Shown here piece by piece: positions 26,821 to 33,365 of a stretch of 33,365 bases of DNA. The notes beneath the pieces are model-generated. The model searched no databases, was not told where the DNA came from, and saw only the letters and a program-made list of their open reading frames with translations. Location: contig JAGXIQ010000100.1 of NCBI GenBank assembly GCA_024635625.1, positions 1-33,365 on the forward strand, written 5' to 3'. Positions within the stretch are counted from its first letter, which is position 1. Each line of letters starts with the position of its first letter. The DNA is from Loktanella sp. (GTDB lineage Bacteria > Pseudomonadota > Alphaproteobacteria > Rhodobacterales > Rhodobacteraceae). The translations under genes were made by a program, and so were the position numbers.

Positions 26821-28191
26821 ATGACAATTCAGACTGCCATTGATGCCCTTGCAACCCTTCTAGGGGATGGGCTGACACGGTCCAAGTCCGATCTGGCCCT
26901 GCATGGCCGATCAGAAAGCCACTTTGCCGAATGCCCGCCCGATGCAGTTGCCTATCCGACCGACACGGCGCAGGTGGCGGAAATCGTCAAAGTTTGCGCG
27001 GCTCATGCGTGCCCCATTGTAGCGTGGGGGACTGGCACATCGCTGGAAGGCCATAGTTTAGCCCTCAGCGGCGGTATCGTGCTGGACATGACTAGAATGA
27101 ACAGCCTGCTGGCCGTAAACGCAGAAGACATGGATTGCGTCGTCCAGCCTGGTTTGACCCGTGTGGCGCTGAACACCCAGCTACGCGATACCGGACTGTT
27201 TTTCCCCGTTGATCCAGGTGCGGATGCCAGTCTGGGCGGCATGGCTTCGACCCGCGCATCAGGCACGACTGCTGTGCGATATGGCACCATGCGTGACAAC
27301 GTCATGGCGCTAGAGGTTGTTCTGGCCGATGGTCGGATCATCCGCACCGGCAGCCGTGCCCGGAAATCCAGCGCAGGCTATGACCTGACAGCACTTTTTG
27401 TTGGGGCAGAAGGGACGTTGGGCATCATCACAGAACTGACTTTGCGGTTACACGGTCAGCCGCAGGCTACTGCGGCCGCAGTTTGCGCCTTTCCGACCGT
27501 CGCCGACGCGGTGGCCGCCGTTACCGCCACGATCCAGATGGGCGTACCAATGGCGCGGATCGAACTGCTGGATGCAGCATCTATTTCTGCGGTGACCGCA
27601 TATGCGGGGATGGATTTACCAACACAGCCACACTTGTTGTTGGAGTTCCACGGCTCTGATGCGGCAGTCGCCGCAGACGCCGAGACGGTGAAAGAGATCG
27701 CGACGGACTTCGGCGCGGCCGGGTTTGACTGGGCCACACGGACCGAAGATCGGAACCGTTTGTGGAAAATGCGCCACGACGCACATTACGCGATCATGGC
27801 CAGCAAACCGGGACATCGTGCCATCGTCACTGATGTCTGCGTCCCTGTGTCAAAATTAGCTGAAGCTATCGCAGAAACGCAGGCCGAAATTGCCGCAAGC
27901 CCGATCACGGGGCCAATCCTAGGTCATGTCGGAGACGGCAATTTTCACGCGATCCTGCTGATTGAGCCCGCTAGCGACGCGGACAGGATTGCAGCCGAAG
28001 AGCTATCCCACCGCATGGCTCTGCGTGCAATACGCCTGGGCGGCACTTGCACGGGAGAGCACGGTATCGGCGTCGGCAAGCGTGGGTATATGGAAGCAGA
28101 ACATGGAGAAGGCTGGGACGTGATGGGGCAGATCAAGGCGGCCTTGGACCCAACAAGGATCATGAACCCCGGCAAGCTTGTCCGTGACTAA
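26821..28191 (+). CDS. FAD-linked D-lactate (cytochrome)/glycolate-type dehydrogenase
   Basis: 456 residues. The PCMH-type FAD domain occupies about 35-215: PTDTAQVAEIVKVC, WGTGTSLEGHSLALSGGIVL, DPGADASLGGMASTRASGT and GAEGTLGIITELTLRLHGQ. The C-terminal oxidase domain contains GHVGDGNFHAILLIEP and GGTCTGEHGIGVGKRGYMEAE, then the closing IMNPGKL. This is the D-lactate dehydrogenase (Dld)/GlcD superfamily: a 2-hydroxy acid is oxidised and electrons pass to cytochrome or quinone. The exact substrate (D-lactate, glycolate, D-2-hydroxyglutarate) cannot be fixed from sequence by eye. GlcE and GlcF are not adjacent, which favours a self-standing D-lactate type. Confidence 0.93.
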   Translation: MTIQTAIDALATLLGDGLTRSKSDLALHGRSESHFAECPPDAVAYPTDTAQVAEIVKVCAAHACPIVAWGTGTSLEGHSLALSGGIVLDMTRMNSLLAVNAEDMDCVVQPGLTRVALNTQLRDTGLFFPVDPGADASLGGMASTRASGTTAVRYGTMRDNVMALEVVLADGRIIRTGSRARKSSAGYDLTALFVGAEGTLGIITELTLRLHGQPQATAAAVCAFPTVADAVAAVTATIQMGVPMARIELLDAASISAVTAYAGMDLPTQPHLLLEFHGSDAAVAADAETVKEIATDFGAAGFDWATRTEDRNRLWKMRHDAHYAIMASKPGHRAIVTDVCVPVSKLAEAIAETQAEIAASPITGPILGHVGDGNFHAILLIEPASDADRIAAEELSHRMALRAIRLGGTCTGEHGIGVGKRGYMEAEHGEGWDVMGQIKAALDPTRIMNPGKLVRD

Positions 28192-28300
28192 TTTGATTTT
28201 TCGCTGAAAAACCAAGCCGCTGGCAGGCGTATTTCAGATAGAGCTAGGGCGCGCGGGGCAGCATGCCTGTCGCGGATGTTTCTGACTGATAACACGTAGA

Positions 28301-29953
28301 TCAGGTTGGCATCAGGGCACGGGCAGCTGCGCGGGCGGCTTCGGTGATTTGATCGCCAGAAAGCATGCGCGCGATCTCGTCGATACGGGCATCTGCATCG
28401 AGGGGAATAACGGTAGACGTCGTCTCGTTTTCGGTCTGTCGTTTTTCCACGCGCCAGTGATGACCGCCAAGGGCCGCAACCTGTGGCGAATGGGTTACGA
28501 CGAGGACCTGCCCCCCTTCAGCCAGTGCCGCTAGGCGGCGACCCACAGCATCTGCGGTGGCGCCACCGACACCACGGTCGATTTCATCGAAGATCATCGT
28601 GACGCCACCTTGACCCGCCTGTGACAGACAGACCTTCAGCGCCAGCAGAAAGCGGGACAGCTCACCGCCAGATGCGATTTTGTTCAGCGGCCCGGGTGGT
28701 GCGCCGGGATTGGTTGCGACCGTAAAGGACACGTCGTCGCGTCCGTCAGGCCCAGCGGTGCCGTCTGTGACAACCGTGACAAAAACGGCGCGTTCCATTT
28801 TGAGGGGGGCGAGTTCGGCCGCCATCGCAGCATCAAGCTGGATCGCAGCGCTACGGCGCGCATCACTTAAGGCTACGGCAGCAGCGTCATATGACGCGAG
28901 CGCTGCTGCCTCTGTCCGTTGCAATTCTGCCAAACCCTTTTCAGAGTTATCGAGCAGGGCAAGGCGCGCACGCAGATCGTCGGCGAAAGGGCCCAAATCG
29001 TCGGCGAGGACGTTGTGTTTACGCGCAAGCCCGCGGATCGCAAACAAGCGTTCCTCTGTCTGCTCAAGCTCTGCGGGATTGAAGGTCAGGGCATCCAGTG
29101 CATCCTCGACCCCGCGTTGGGCCGCATCCAGTTCCAGCATGGCGCGTTCGATCGCCGCCAATGGCGCGTCAAGGCGGCCATCGGCGCGGTCGGCCGCGAC
29201 CCCCAACCAACGATTTGCATCGGTCATTTGGCCTTCGGCCCCTTGCATCCCCAACGCATCACCTGCACGGGCGACGTCGGTTCTGATCTTTTCCGCTGCT
29301 TGCATGGTGCGACGGGCTGCATCCAAAGACGCTTCCTCGCCGGCCTCTGGCATGACGGCGTCCAATTCGCCAACCGCGTGGCGCAGGTATTCCTCTTCTT
29401 GACGCACCTCTGCGACACGGGCTTCTGCAGCATAGAGCGCTTTGCGCGCCCGGCCCAGATCTGTCCAAGCGACCTGTGCCGTGGCAAGCTGCGGTATCAG
29501 CGCTGCATAAGTGTCAAGCATGTCGCGGTGACCACGCGGGTTTAACAAGCCACGATCATCGTGCTGACCGTGCAGCTCAACCAATGTGTCAGAAAGCGCC
29601 CGCAGCACTTCTCCCGATACCCGCCTGTCGTTCACCCATGCGGTCTTGCGTCCATCGCGATTGTTGACTCGTCGCAGAATCAACGTGTCTTCGACGGGTA
29701 GACCTGCGTCTTCCAGAACCAACCGCGCGACATGGCCGGGGGGCAGATCGAATTCAGCAGTCACCTCGCCTTGGTCGGCACCTTGACGCACCAATTCGGC
29801 CCGGCCACGCCAACCAAGGACAAATCCCAATGAATCCAGCAGGATAGACTTACCTGCGCCCGTCTCTCCGGTCAGCACGTTCAGGCCCGGCTGGAACCCA
29901 AGGGCCAGCCGGTCGATGATCAACATATCCCTGATTTCTAATGCGCGCAGCAT
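28301..29953 (-). CDS. recN: DNA repair protein RecN (SMC-like ATPase)
   Basis: 550 residues, full length. The N-terminal head has Walker A GETGAGKS (29-36). The middle (about 160-370) is alpha-helical coiled coil, rich in A, E, R and D. The C-terminal head has IASGGELSRFLLALKV (ABC signature) and MIFDEIDRGVGGATADAVG (Walker B and following loop, Asp456), then VLVVTHSPQVAA. RecN gathers and joins broken DNA ends in recombination repair. It lies 34 bases downstream of bamD on the same strand, as is usual in Rhodobacterales, and converges with the dehydrogenase gene. No LexA-like box was recognised upstream. Confidence 0.96.
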   Translation of the reverse strand: MLRALEIRDMLIIDRLALGFQPGLNVLTGETGAGKSILLDSLGFVLGWRGRAELVRQGADQGEVTAEFDLPPGHVARLVLEDAGLPVEDTLILRRVNNRDGRKTAWVNDRRVSGEVLRALSDTLVELHGQHDDRGLLNPRGHRDMLDTYAALIPQLATAQVAWTDLGRARKALYAAEARVAEVRQEEEYLRHAVGELDAVMPEAGEEASLDAARRTMQAAEKIRTDVARAGDALGMQGAEGQMTDANRWLGVAADRADGRLDAPLAAIERAMLELDAAQRGVEDALDALTFNPAELEQTEERLFAIRGLARKHNVLADDLGPFADDLRARLALLDNSEKGLAELQRTEAAALASYDAAAVALSDARRSAAIQLDAAMAAELAPLKMERAVFVTVVTDGTAGPDGRDDVSFTVATNPGAPPGPLNKIASGGELSRFLLALKVCLSQAGQGGVTMIFDEIDRGVGGATADAVGRRLAALAEGGQVLVVTHSPQVAALGGHHWRVEKRQTENETTSTVIPLDADARIDEIARMLSGDQITEAARAAARALMPT

Positions 29954-29987
29954 CGTGCCATCCGCCGGGGAAATATCCCGCCTGTCT

Positions 29988-30839
29988 TTATAGCCATTCG
30001 CCGCGCACGACCTGCCGATAGATCGAGGCGAGCCAGTTGTCGCCTTGCGCTTCCATTTTAAGGCTCTGTCCGGTCAGCAATGTATAGCTATCCTGATACC
30101 AAGGCGTCGAAGGATAGTTCGCCCCTAGGATCGCGCCGGCCGTCTGCGCCTCTGCGTTGAGGCCGAGTGCGAGGTAGCTTTCCACCAAACGGTGCAACGC
30201 TTCTGGCGTCTGAGTCGTAGTCTGGAACTGCTCGACCACGACGCGGAAGCGATTGACGGCCGAAGCGTAGTTCTTACGCTTGAGATAATAGCGCCCGACT
30301 TCCATCTCTTTCGCAGCCAAGTGGTCGAAAGCGAGGTCGAATTTCAAGATCGAGGCCCGCGCATATTCGCTATCGGGATATTGCTCTATCACCGTGCGCA
30401 AGGACTGCAGAGCCTGAAAGGTTAGACCCTGATCGCGGCCAATCTCGTCGATCTGATCGTAATAGGACAATGCCAGCAAATACTGAGCGTAAGCAGTGTC
30501 ATCCTCTGCCGGATAAAAGTCGATGTAGCGTTGGGCAGCGGCGCGGCTGTTGGGATAGTCGCTGTCCTTGTGATAGCTATAAGCTTGCATAATAAGCGCC
30601 CGCTGCGCCCATTCGGAATAGGGATACAAACGCTCGATCTCGCCAAAGTAGTAGGCGGCATCGGCGGGATCGCCGGTTTCCACCTCGACCTCGCCCTTTT
30701 TATAGATCTCTTCGGCGGTATAGGCATCCAATGCGCCTGGTGTGCGGGGGTTGTAGCTTCCGCAGCCGGCCAGAAGGGCCAACGCCAAAGCCAGACCCAA
30801 GCGTGCCCGCGCACCCGTGCCGATCTTGCTGCCTGACAT
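29988..30839 (-). CDS. bamD: Outer membrane assembly lipoprotein BamD
   Basis: 283 residues from ATG 30839, with GGGGA seven bases upstream; this start gives a proper lipoprotein signal (LGLALALALLAGC, lipid-modified Cys26). The mature part is a chain of TPR-like helical repeats: EEIYKKGEVEVETGDPADAA, FGEIERLYPYSEWAQRALIM, YPNSRAAAQRYIDFYPAED, through to LKRKNYASAVNRFRVVVEQ. BamD is a core subunit of the BAM complex that folds beta-barrel proteins into the outer membrane. It sits between lpxC and recN, the usual arrangement. Confidence 0.96.
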   Translation of the reverse strand: MSGSKIGTGARARLGLALALALLAGCGSYNPRTPGALDAYTAEEIYKKGEVEVETGDPADAAYYFGEIERLYPYSEWAQRALIMQAYSYHKDSDYPNSRAAAQRYIDFYPAEDDTAYAQYLLALSYYDQIDEIGRDQGLTFQALQSLRTVIEQYPDSEYARASILKFDLAFDHLAAKEMEVGRYYLKRKNYASAVNRFRVVVEQFQTTTQTPEALHRLVESYLALGLNAEAQTAGAILGANYPSTPWYQDSYTLLTGQSLKMEAQGDNWLASIYRQVVRGEWL

Positions 30840-30867
30840 GCAAAGTCCCCGCGTATTCTGCCCGTTA

Positions 30868-30919
30868 GGGGCAATACGCCCCCGGTTGTTCGTGGGTCTA
30901 GCAGAAAACAAACGGGGGC
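30868..30919 (-). terminator. Overlapping hairpins between lpxC and bamD
   Basis: GCCCCCG plus TTGTT at 30878-30890 pairs, with one mismatch, with 30907-30919; an alternative small hairpin is GGGGC, AATAC, GCCCC at 30868-30882. Neither is followed by a T run on the minus strand. They may attenuate or protect the 3' end of lpxC mRNA; the bamD promoter would have to lie in the same 137-base gap. Confidence 0.3.
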
Positions 30920-30976
30920 AAAATGCCTTTTGACCGGGTTAAGCCAGTTGTGAGGCGATAGGTGCAACGCGGTCTG

Positions 30977-31894
30977 TCACGCCACCGCGTGTAGATCGGC
31001 CACAGACACACCAACACCGGGCAAACGAGCCGCGATTTGGGTGTCGCAGGTGACAAGGCGCCACGCCGCAGGTTGTTCAAATAACGCATGCATAAGGGCG
31101 TTCGTCAGGTTGTGACCCGCCTTATAACCCGTATAGCGGCCAAGGATCGGGCGTCCCGCGGTGTACAAATCACCCAGCGCGTCCAGCATCTTATGACGGA
31201 CGGCCTCGTCCGCATGGCGCAGACCACCCGGGGTCAGGACCGTCGCACCATCGACGACAACAGCATTTTCTAGTGTCCCACCAAGGGCCAAACCATGGCT
31301 GCGCATTTCTTCCACGTCAGAATTGCGGCAGAATGTCCGGCTGTCACACAGTTCACGCACGAAGCTGCCGTTCGCCATGTTCAGCGTCTTTTGCTGATGA
31401 CCAATGGCAGCGTCTGGAAAGTCGATCTCGAAATCGATCTGCAGGCTCGTAGCAGGGCGAAGGCTGGAAAAGGCGTCGTTGTGGGACACGCGGACCTCAT
31501 CCAGAATCTCAATCGCACGCAAAGGTGCCATCATGCGCGTCAGACCGGTTGATACGATACCGCGCACAAAAGCGGCGGCGCTGCCGTCCATAATTGGCAC
31601 TTCGGGGCCGTCAATTTCTACCACGGCATTGTGAATACCACAGCCGGACAGGGCTGCCATCAGGTGTTCAATTGTCGATACGCTGACCGCACCCTGCGTC
31701 AGGCGTGTGTTCAGCGGCGACACTTCGACGTTATGCCATAGAGCTGGTATGCGGGCACCCTGCCCGGCAGCATCAGTGCGGACAAAGACGATCCCCGTAT
31801 CGGCCACCGCAGGACGTAGGGTCAAACGCGCAGGTTGACCGGAATGAAGACCGCGGCCTTCGAATTTCAGAACGGATGCCAGTGTGGTTTGCAT
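30977..31894 (-). CDS. lpxC: UDP-3-O-acyl-N-acetylglucosamine deacetylase LpxC
   Basis: 305 residues, normal length. It performs the committed step of lipid A synthesis, zinc-dependent deacetylation. All key residues are visible: GRGLHSGQPARLTLRP at the start, STIEHLMAAL (Glu76, zinc His77), HKMLDALGDLYTAGRPI (zinc His234 and Asp238) and GHNLTNALMHAL (catalytic His261). The ribosome site before ATG 31894 is weak (GAGG about 14 bases off). It lies downstream of ftsZ with a strong terminator and 195 bases between, so it has its own promoter in 31895-32040; a 7-bp hairpin (31959-31975) lies there. Confidence 0.97.
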   Translation of the reverse strand: MQTTLASVLKFEGRGLHSGQPARLTLRPAVADTGIVFVRTDAAGQGARIPALWHNVEVSPLNTRLTQGAVSVSTIEHLMAALSGCGIHNAVVEIDGPEVPIMDGSAAAFVRGIVSTGLTRMMAPLRAIEILDEVRVSHNDAFSSLRPATSLQIDFEIDFPDAAIGHQQKTLNMANGSFVRELCDSRTFCRNSDVEEMRSHGLALGGTLENAVVVDGATVLTPGGLRHADEAVRHKMLDALGDLYTAGRPILGRYTGYKAGHNLTNALMHALFEQPAAWRLVTCDTQIAARLPGVGVSVADLHAVA

Positions 31895-32040
31895 GATACG
31901 CCAAAGCCTCGGGCTTAAACTTGTTTCAGTCTTACATTGTTAACATTTCAAATAGGCCGCGGGTCACGGACCCGCAATTCACACATTGCAACGTTCTGAA
32001 ACATCCGTTCGCGACCGCAGCAAGTCACTGCCATAGAACG

Positions 32041-32069
32041 AAAAAAGCCGCCCGTTACCGGGCGGCTTT
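32041..32069 (-). terminator. Intrinsic terminator of ftsZ
   Basis: On the minus strand AAAGCCGCCCG, loop GTAA, CGGGCGGCTTT forms a perfect 11-bp stem and runs into six T residues. It begins about 20 bases after the ftsZ stop, so ftsZ transcription ends before lpxC. Confidence 0.9.
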
Positions 32070-32089
32070 GCATCACGCGGGCGTGAAAA

Positions 32090-33365
32090 TCAGTTTGCTT
32101 GACGGCGCAGGAAGGCGGGAATCTCGATCCGCTCCTGATCGGGGTCGTCATTGTGGTCGACACGTGGCTGATCACGCAGCGCACTCACCTGCGGCTGTTG
32201 GCGCGGCGATTGCGCGGCAGGCGCGTCGTTCTGACCGGTCATGCGGTTGATCAAAGAGTTGATACCGAAGCGGGGTTTTTCACCTTCAGCCTGCCGCGGC
32301 GCCTGTTCCGTAACGCGGGGCGTCGGGTTGCCTTTAGGCTGGCGGCCAACGGCGGCCTGCAGACGGGCCATCGCCTCTGGCGTGGGGGTGCCAGGTTGCG
32401 GTGCACGCGGGGCGACGAAGGTTTCGGCAGCTTCGATTTCCGGCTCGGGACGCGGCTGGTAAGCTGGCGGCGGCAGGGCGTCGTCATCCATCGAAGCATG
32501 GATATCGGCAAAGTCGTCATCCATCGGCTGCATGTCGCGGGCGTCGTCCATCCCCTCAAACAAGGAACGCTCGTCGGCGCGCGGTGCCGCGGCCTGACGG
32601 GTTGCAGGCGCACGCTCTTCGTAACGCGGGGTCGGCGCACGCTCTTCGTGACGGGCGGCAGGCTGCTGACGGGGTGCTTCACGCGTTTCAGGCTGCGGGG
32701 TACGGGCAGCAGGTGCTGCGGCGCGCGGTGCCGGTTCTGGGTTGCGGATCGGCTGGTTCATCGACATCGAACGACGCGGTACGGGCATGTCATCGGCGCG
32801 GATCCGCGCGTCGATTCCTGTCGCCACAACGGAAACACGCATACGACCTTCCATGCTGGTATCCAGCGTAGAACCGACGATGATGTTCGCCTCGGGGTCG
32901 ACCTTTTCGCGAATCTCGTTCGCGGCCTCGTACAGTTCGAACAGGGTTAGGTCGTATCCACCGGTGATGTTGATCAGCACGCCACGCGCACCGTTCAGGC
33001 TGATTTCGTCCAGCAACGGGTTGGCGATGGCCTTCTGTGCGGCCTGCTTGGCGCGATCTTCGCCTTCAGCTTCGCCTGTACCCATCATGGCTTTGCCCAT
33101 CTCGTCCATAACGGCGCGGACGTCGGCAAAGTCGAGGTTGATCAGGCCCGGACGGACCATCAGGTCGGTCACGCCTTTGACACCTTGGTACAGCACATCG
33201 TCGGCCAGCGCGAAGGCTTCGGTAAAGGTCGTATTTTCTGTCGCCAGACGGAATAGGTTCTGGTTGGGAATGATGATCAGCGTATCGACGACCTTCTGCA
33301 GGGCTTCGACGCCCTCTTCGGCCTGCTTCATCCGCTTGTTGCCCTCGAACTGAAAAGGCTTTGTC
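32090..33365 (-). CDS. ftsZ: Cell division protein FtsZ (5' end beyond the window)
   Basis: 424 residues are visible; the frame stays open to the window edge with [18 protein letters not shown], the standard text just after the tubulin signature, so about the first 130 residues (with GGGTGTG) are missing. Seen next: [12 protein letters not shown], the T7-side DFADVRAVM segment, [31 protein letters not shown], and [21 protein letters not shown]. Residues from about 190 onward form a long proline/arginine/glutamate-rich linker, a trait of alphaproteobacterial FtsZ. The final [12 protein letters not shown] is the conserved C-terminal peptide that binds FtsA, ZipA or SepF-type partners. FtsZ polymerises with GTP to form the division ring. 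Confidence 0.97.
   Translation of the reverse strand, partial: TKPFQFEGNKRMKQAEEGVEALQKVVDTLIIIPNQNLFRLATENTTFTEAFALADDVLYQGVKGVTDLMVRPGLINLDFADVRAVMDEMGKAMMGTGEAEGEDRAKQAAQKAIANPLLDEISLNGARGVLINITGGYDLTLFELYEAANEIREKVDPEANIIVGSTLDTSMEGRMRVSVVATGIDARIRADDMPVPRRSMSMNQPIRNPEPAPRAAAPAARTPQPETREAPRQQPAARHEERAPTPRYEERAPATRQAAAPRADERSLFEGMDDARDMQPMDDDFADIHASMDDDALPPPAYQPRPEPEIEAAETFVAPRAPQPGTPTPEAMARLQAAVGRQPKGNPTPRVTEQAPRQAEGEKPRFGINSLINRMTGQNDAPAAQSPRQQPQVSALRDQPRVDHNDDPDQERIEIPAFLRRQAN

Noticed and set aside
28192..28300. Possible terminator between the dehydrogenase gene and recN (TTTTTC GCT GAAAAA)
   Set aside because: The stem is only six A-T-rich pairs and has no following T tract on either strand.
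30840..30911. N-terminal extension of BamD by 24 residues
   Set aside because: It would bury the lipoprotein signal behind a hydrophilic segment; the ATG at 30839 gives a proper signal and has a ribosome site.

Overview
The window looks like a chromosomal segment of a marine alphaproteobacterium of the order Rhodobacterales (Roseobacter group). This rests on gene content and order: ftsZ-lpxC-bamD-recN, the aerobic cobaltochelatase genes cobS and cobT, BolA and J-domain genes side by side, a malate synthase G/GlcG pair, and an RTX protein ending in a Hint domain. It also rests on the GC-rich, D/A/G-rich coding style. No species can be named from the sequence alone. The first 11 bases match the inner end of the Tn5/Nextera mosaic end, so the left edge is a contig end carrying library adapter, not genomic DNA.

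Left part (1-8572): the 3' portion of a very large secreted RTX (Ca-binding nonapeptide) protein with a C-terminal Hint domain. It faces a minus-strand cluster, read right to left: a small membrane protein, a 52-residue DUF2256 zinc-ribbon protein, malate synthase G (glcB), a GlcG-like protein and a class I glutamine amidotransferase of the PuuD type. glcB-glcG is a glyoxylate-use unit. A dyad symmetric element sits just upstream of glcB.

Middle (8573-16775): aminopeptidase N and a PlsC-type acyltransferase (+); a lytic transglycosylase and a DJ-1/PfpI protein (-) separated by an intrinsic terminator that carries a perfect 21-bp tandem duplication; gatB and a DUF4177-like protein (+); BolA (-) divergent from a J-domain protein (+).

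Envelope-stress-like block (16776-19344, minus): an ECF sigma factor overlapping its RskA-type anti-sigma factor, a strong terminator, a Tat-exported methionine-R-sulfoxide reductase, and a multi-spanning membrane protein. Then (+) cobS, a small secreted protein of unknown function and cobT, the AAA+/VWA pair of the cobaltochelatase (cobN is not in the window).

Right part (20918-33365): an M24 aminopeptidase P and a DUF427 protein (+), a CLC chloride channel (-) divergent from a FAD-linked D-lactate/glycolate dehydrogenase (+), then the minus-strand cell-division and envelope group ftsZ (cut by the window end)-lpxC-bamD-recN.

No tRNA, rRNA, CRISPR array, insertion sequence or prophage was seen, and no stretch over 300 bases lacks a gene. 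Most of the window is ordinary core chromosome. The best leads for something less described are the modular RTX-Hint protein, the sigma/anti-sigma/MsrB/membrane-protein block, and several small or oddly started genes. I do not see convincing evidence of a wholly new system.
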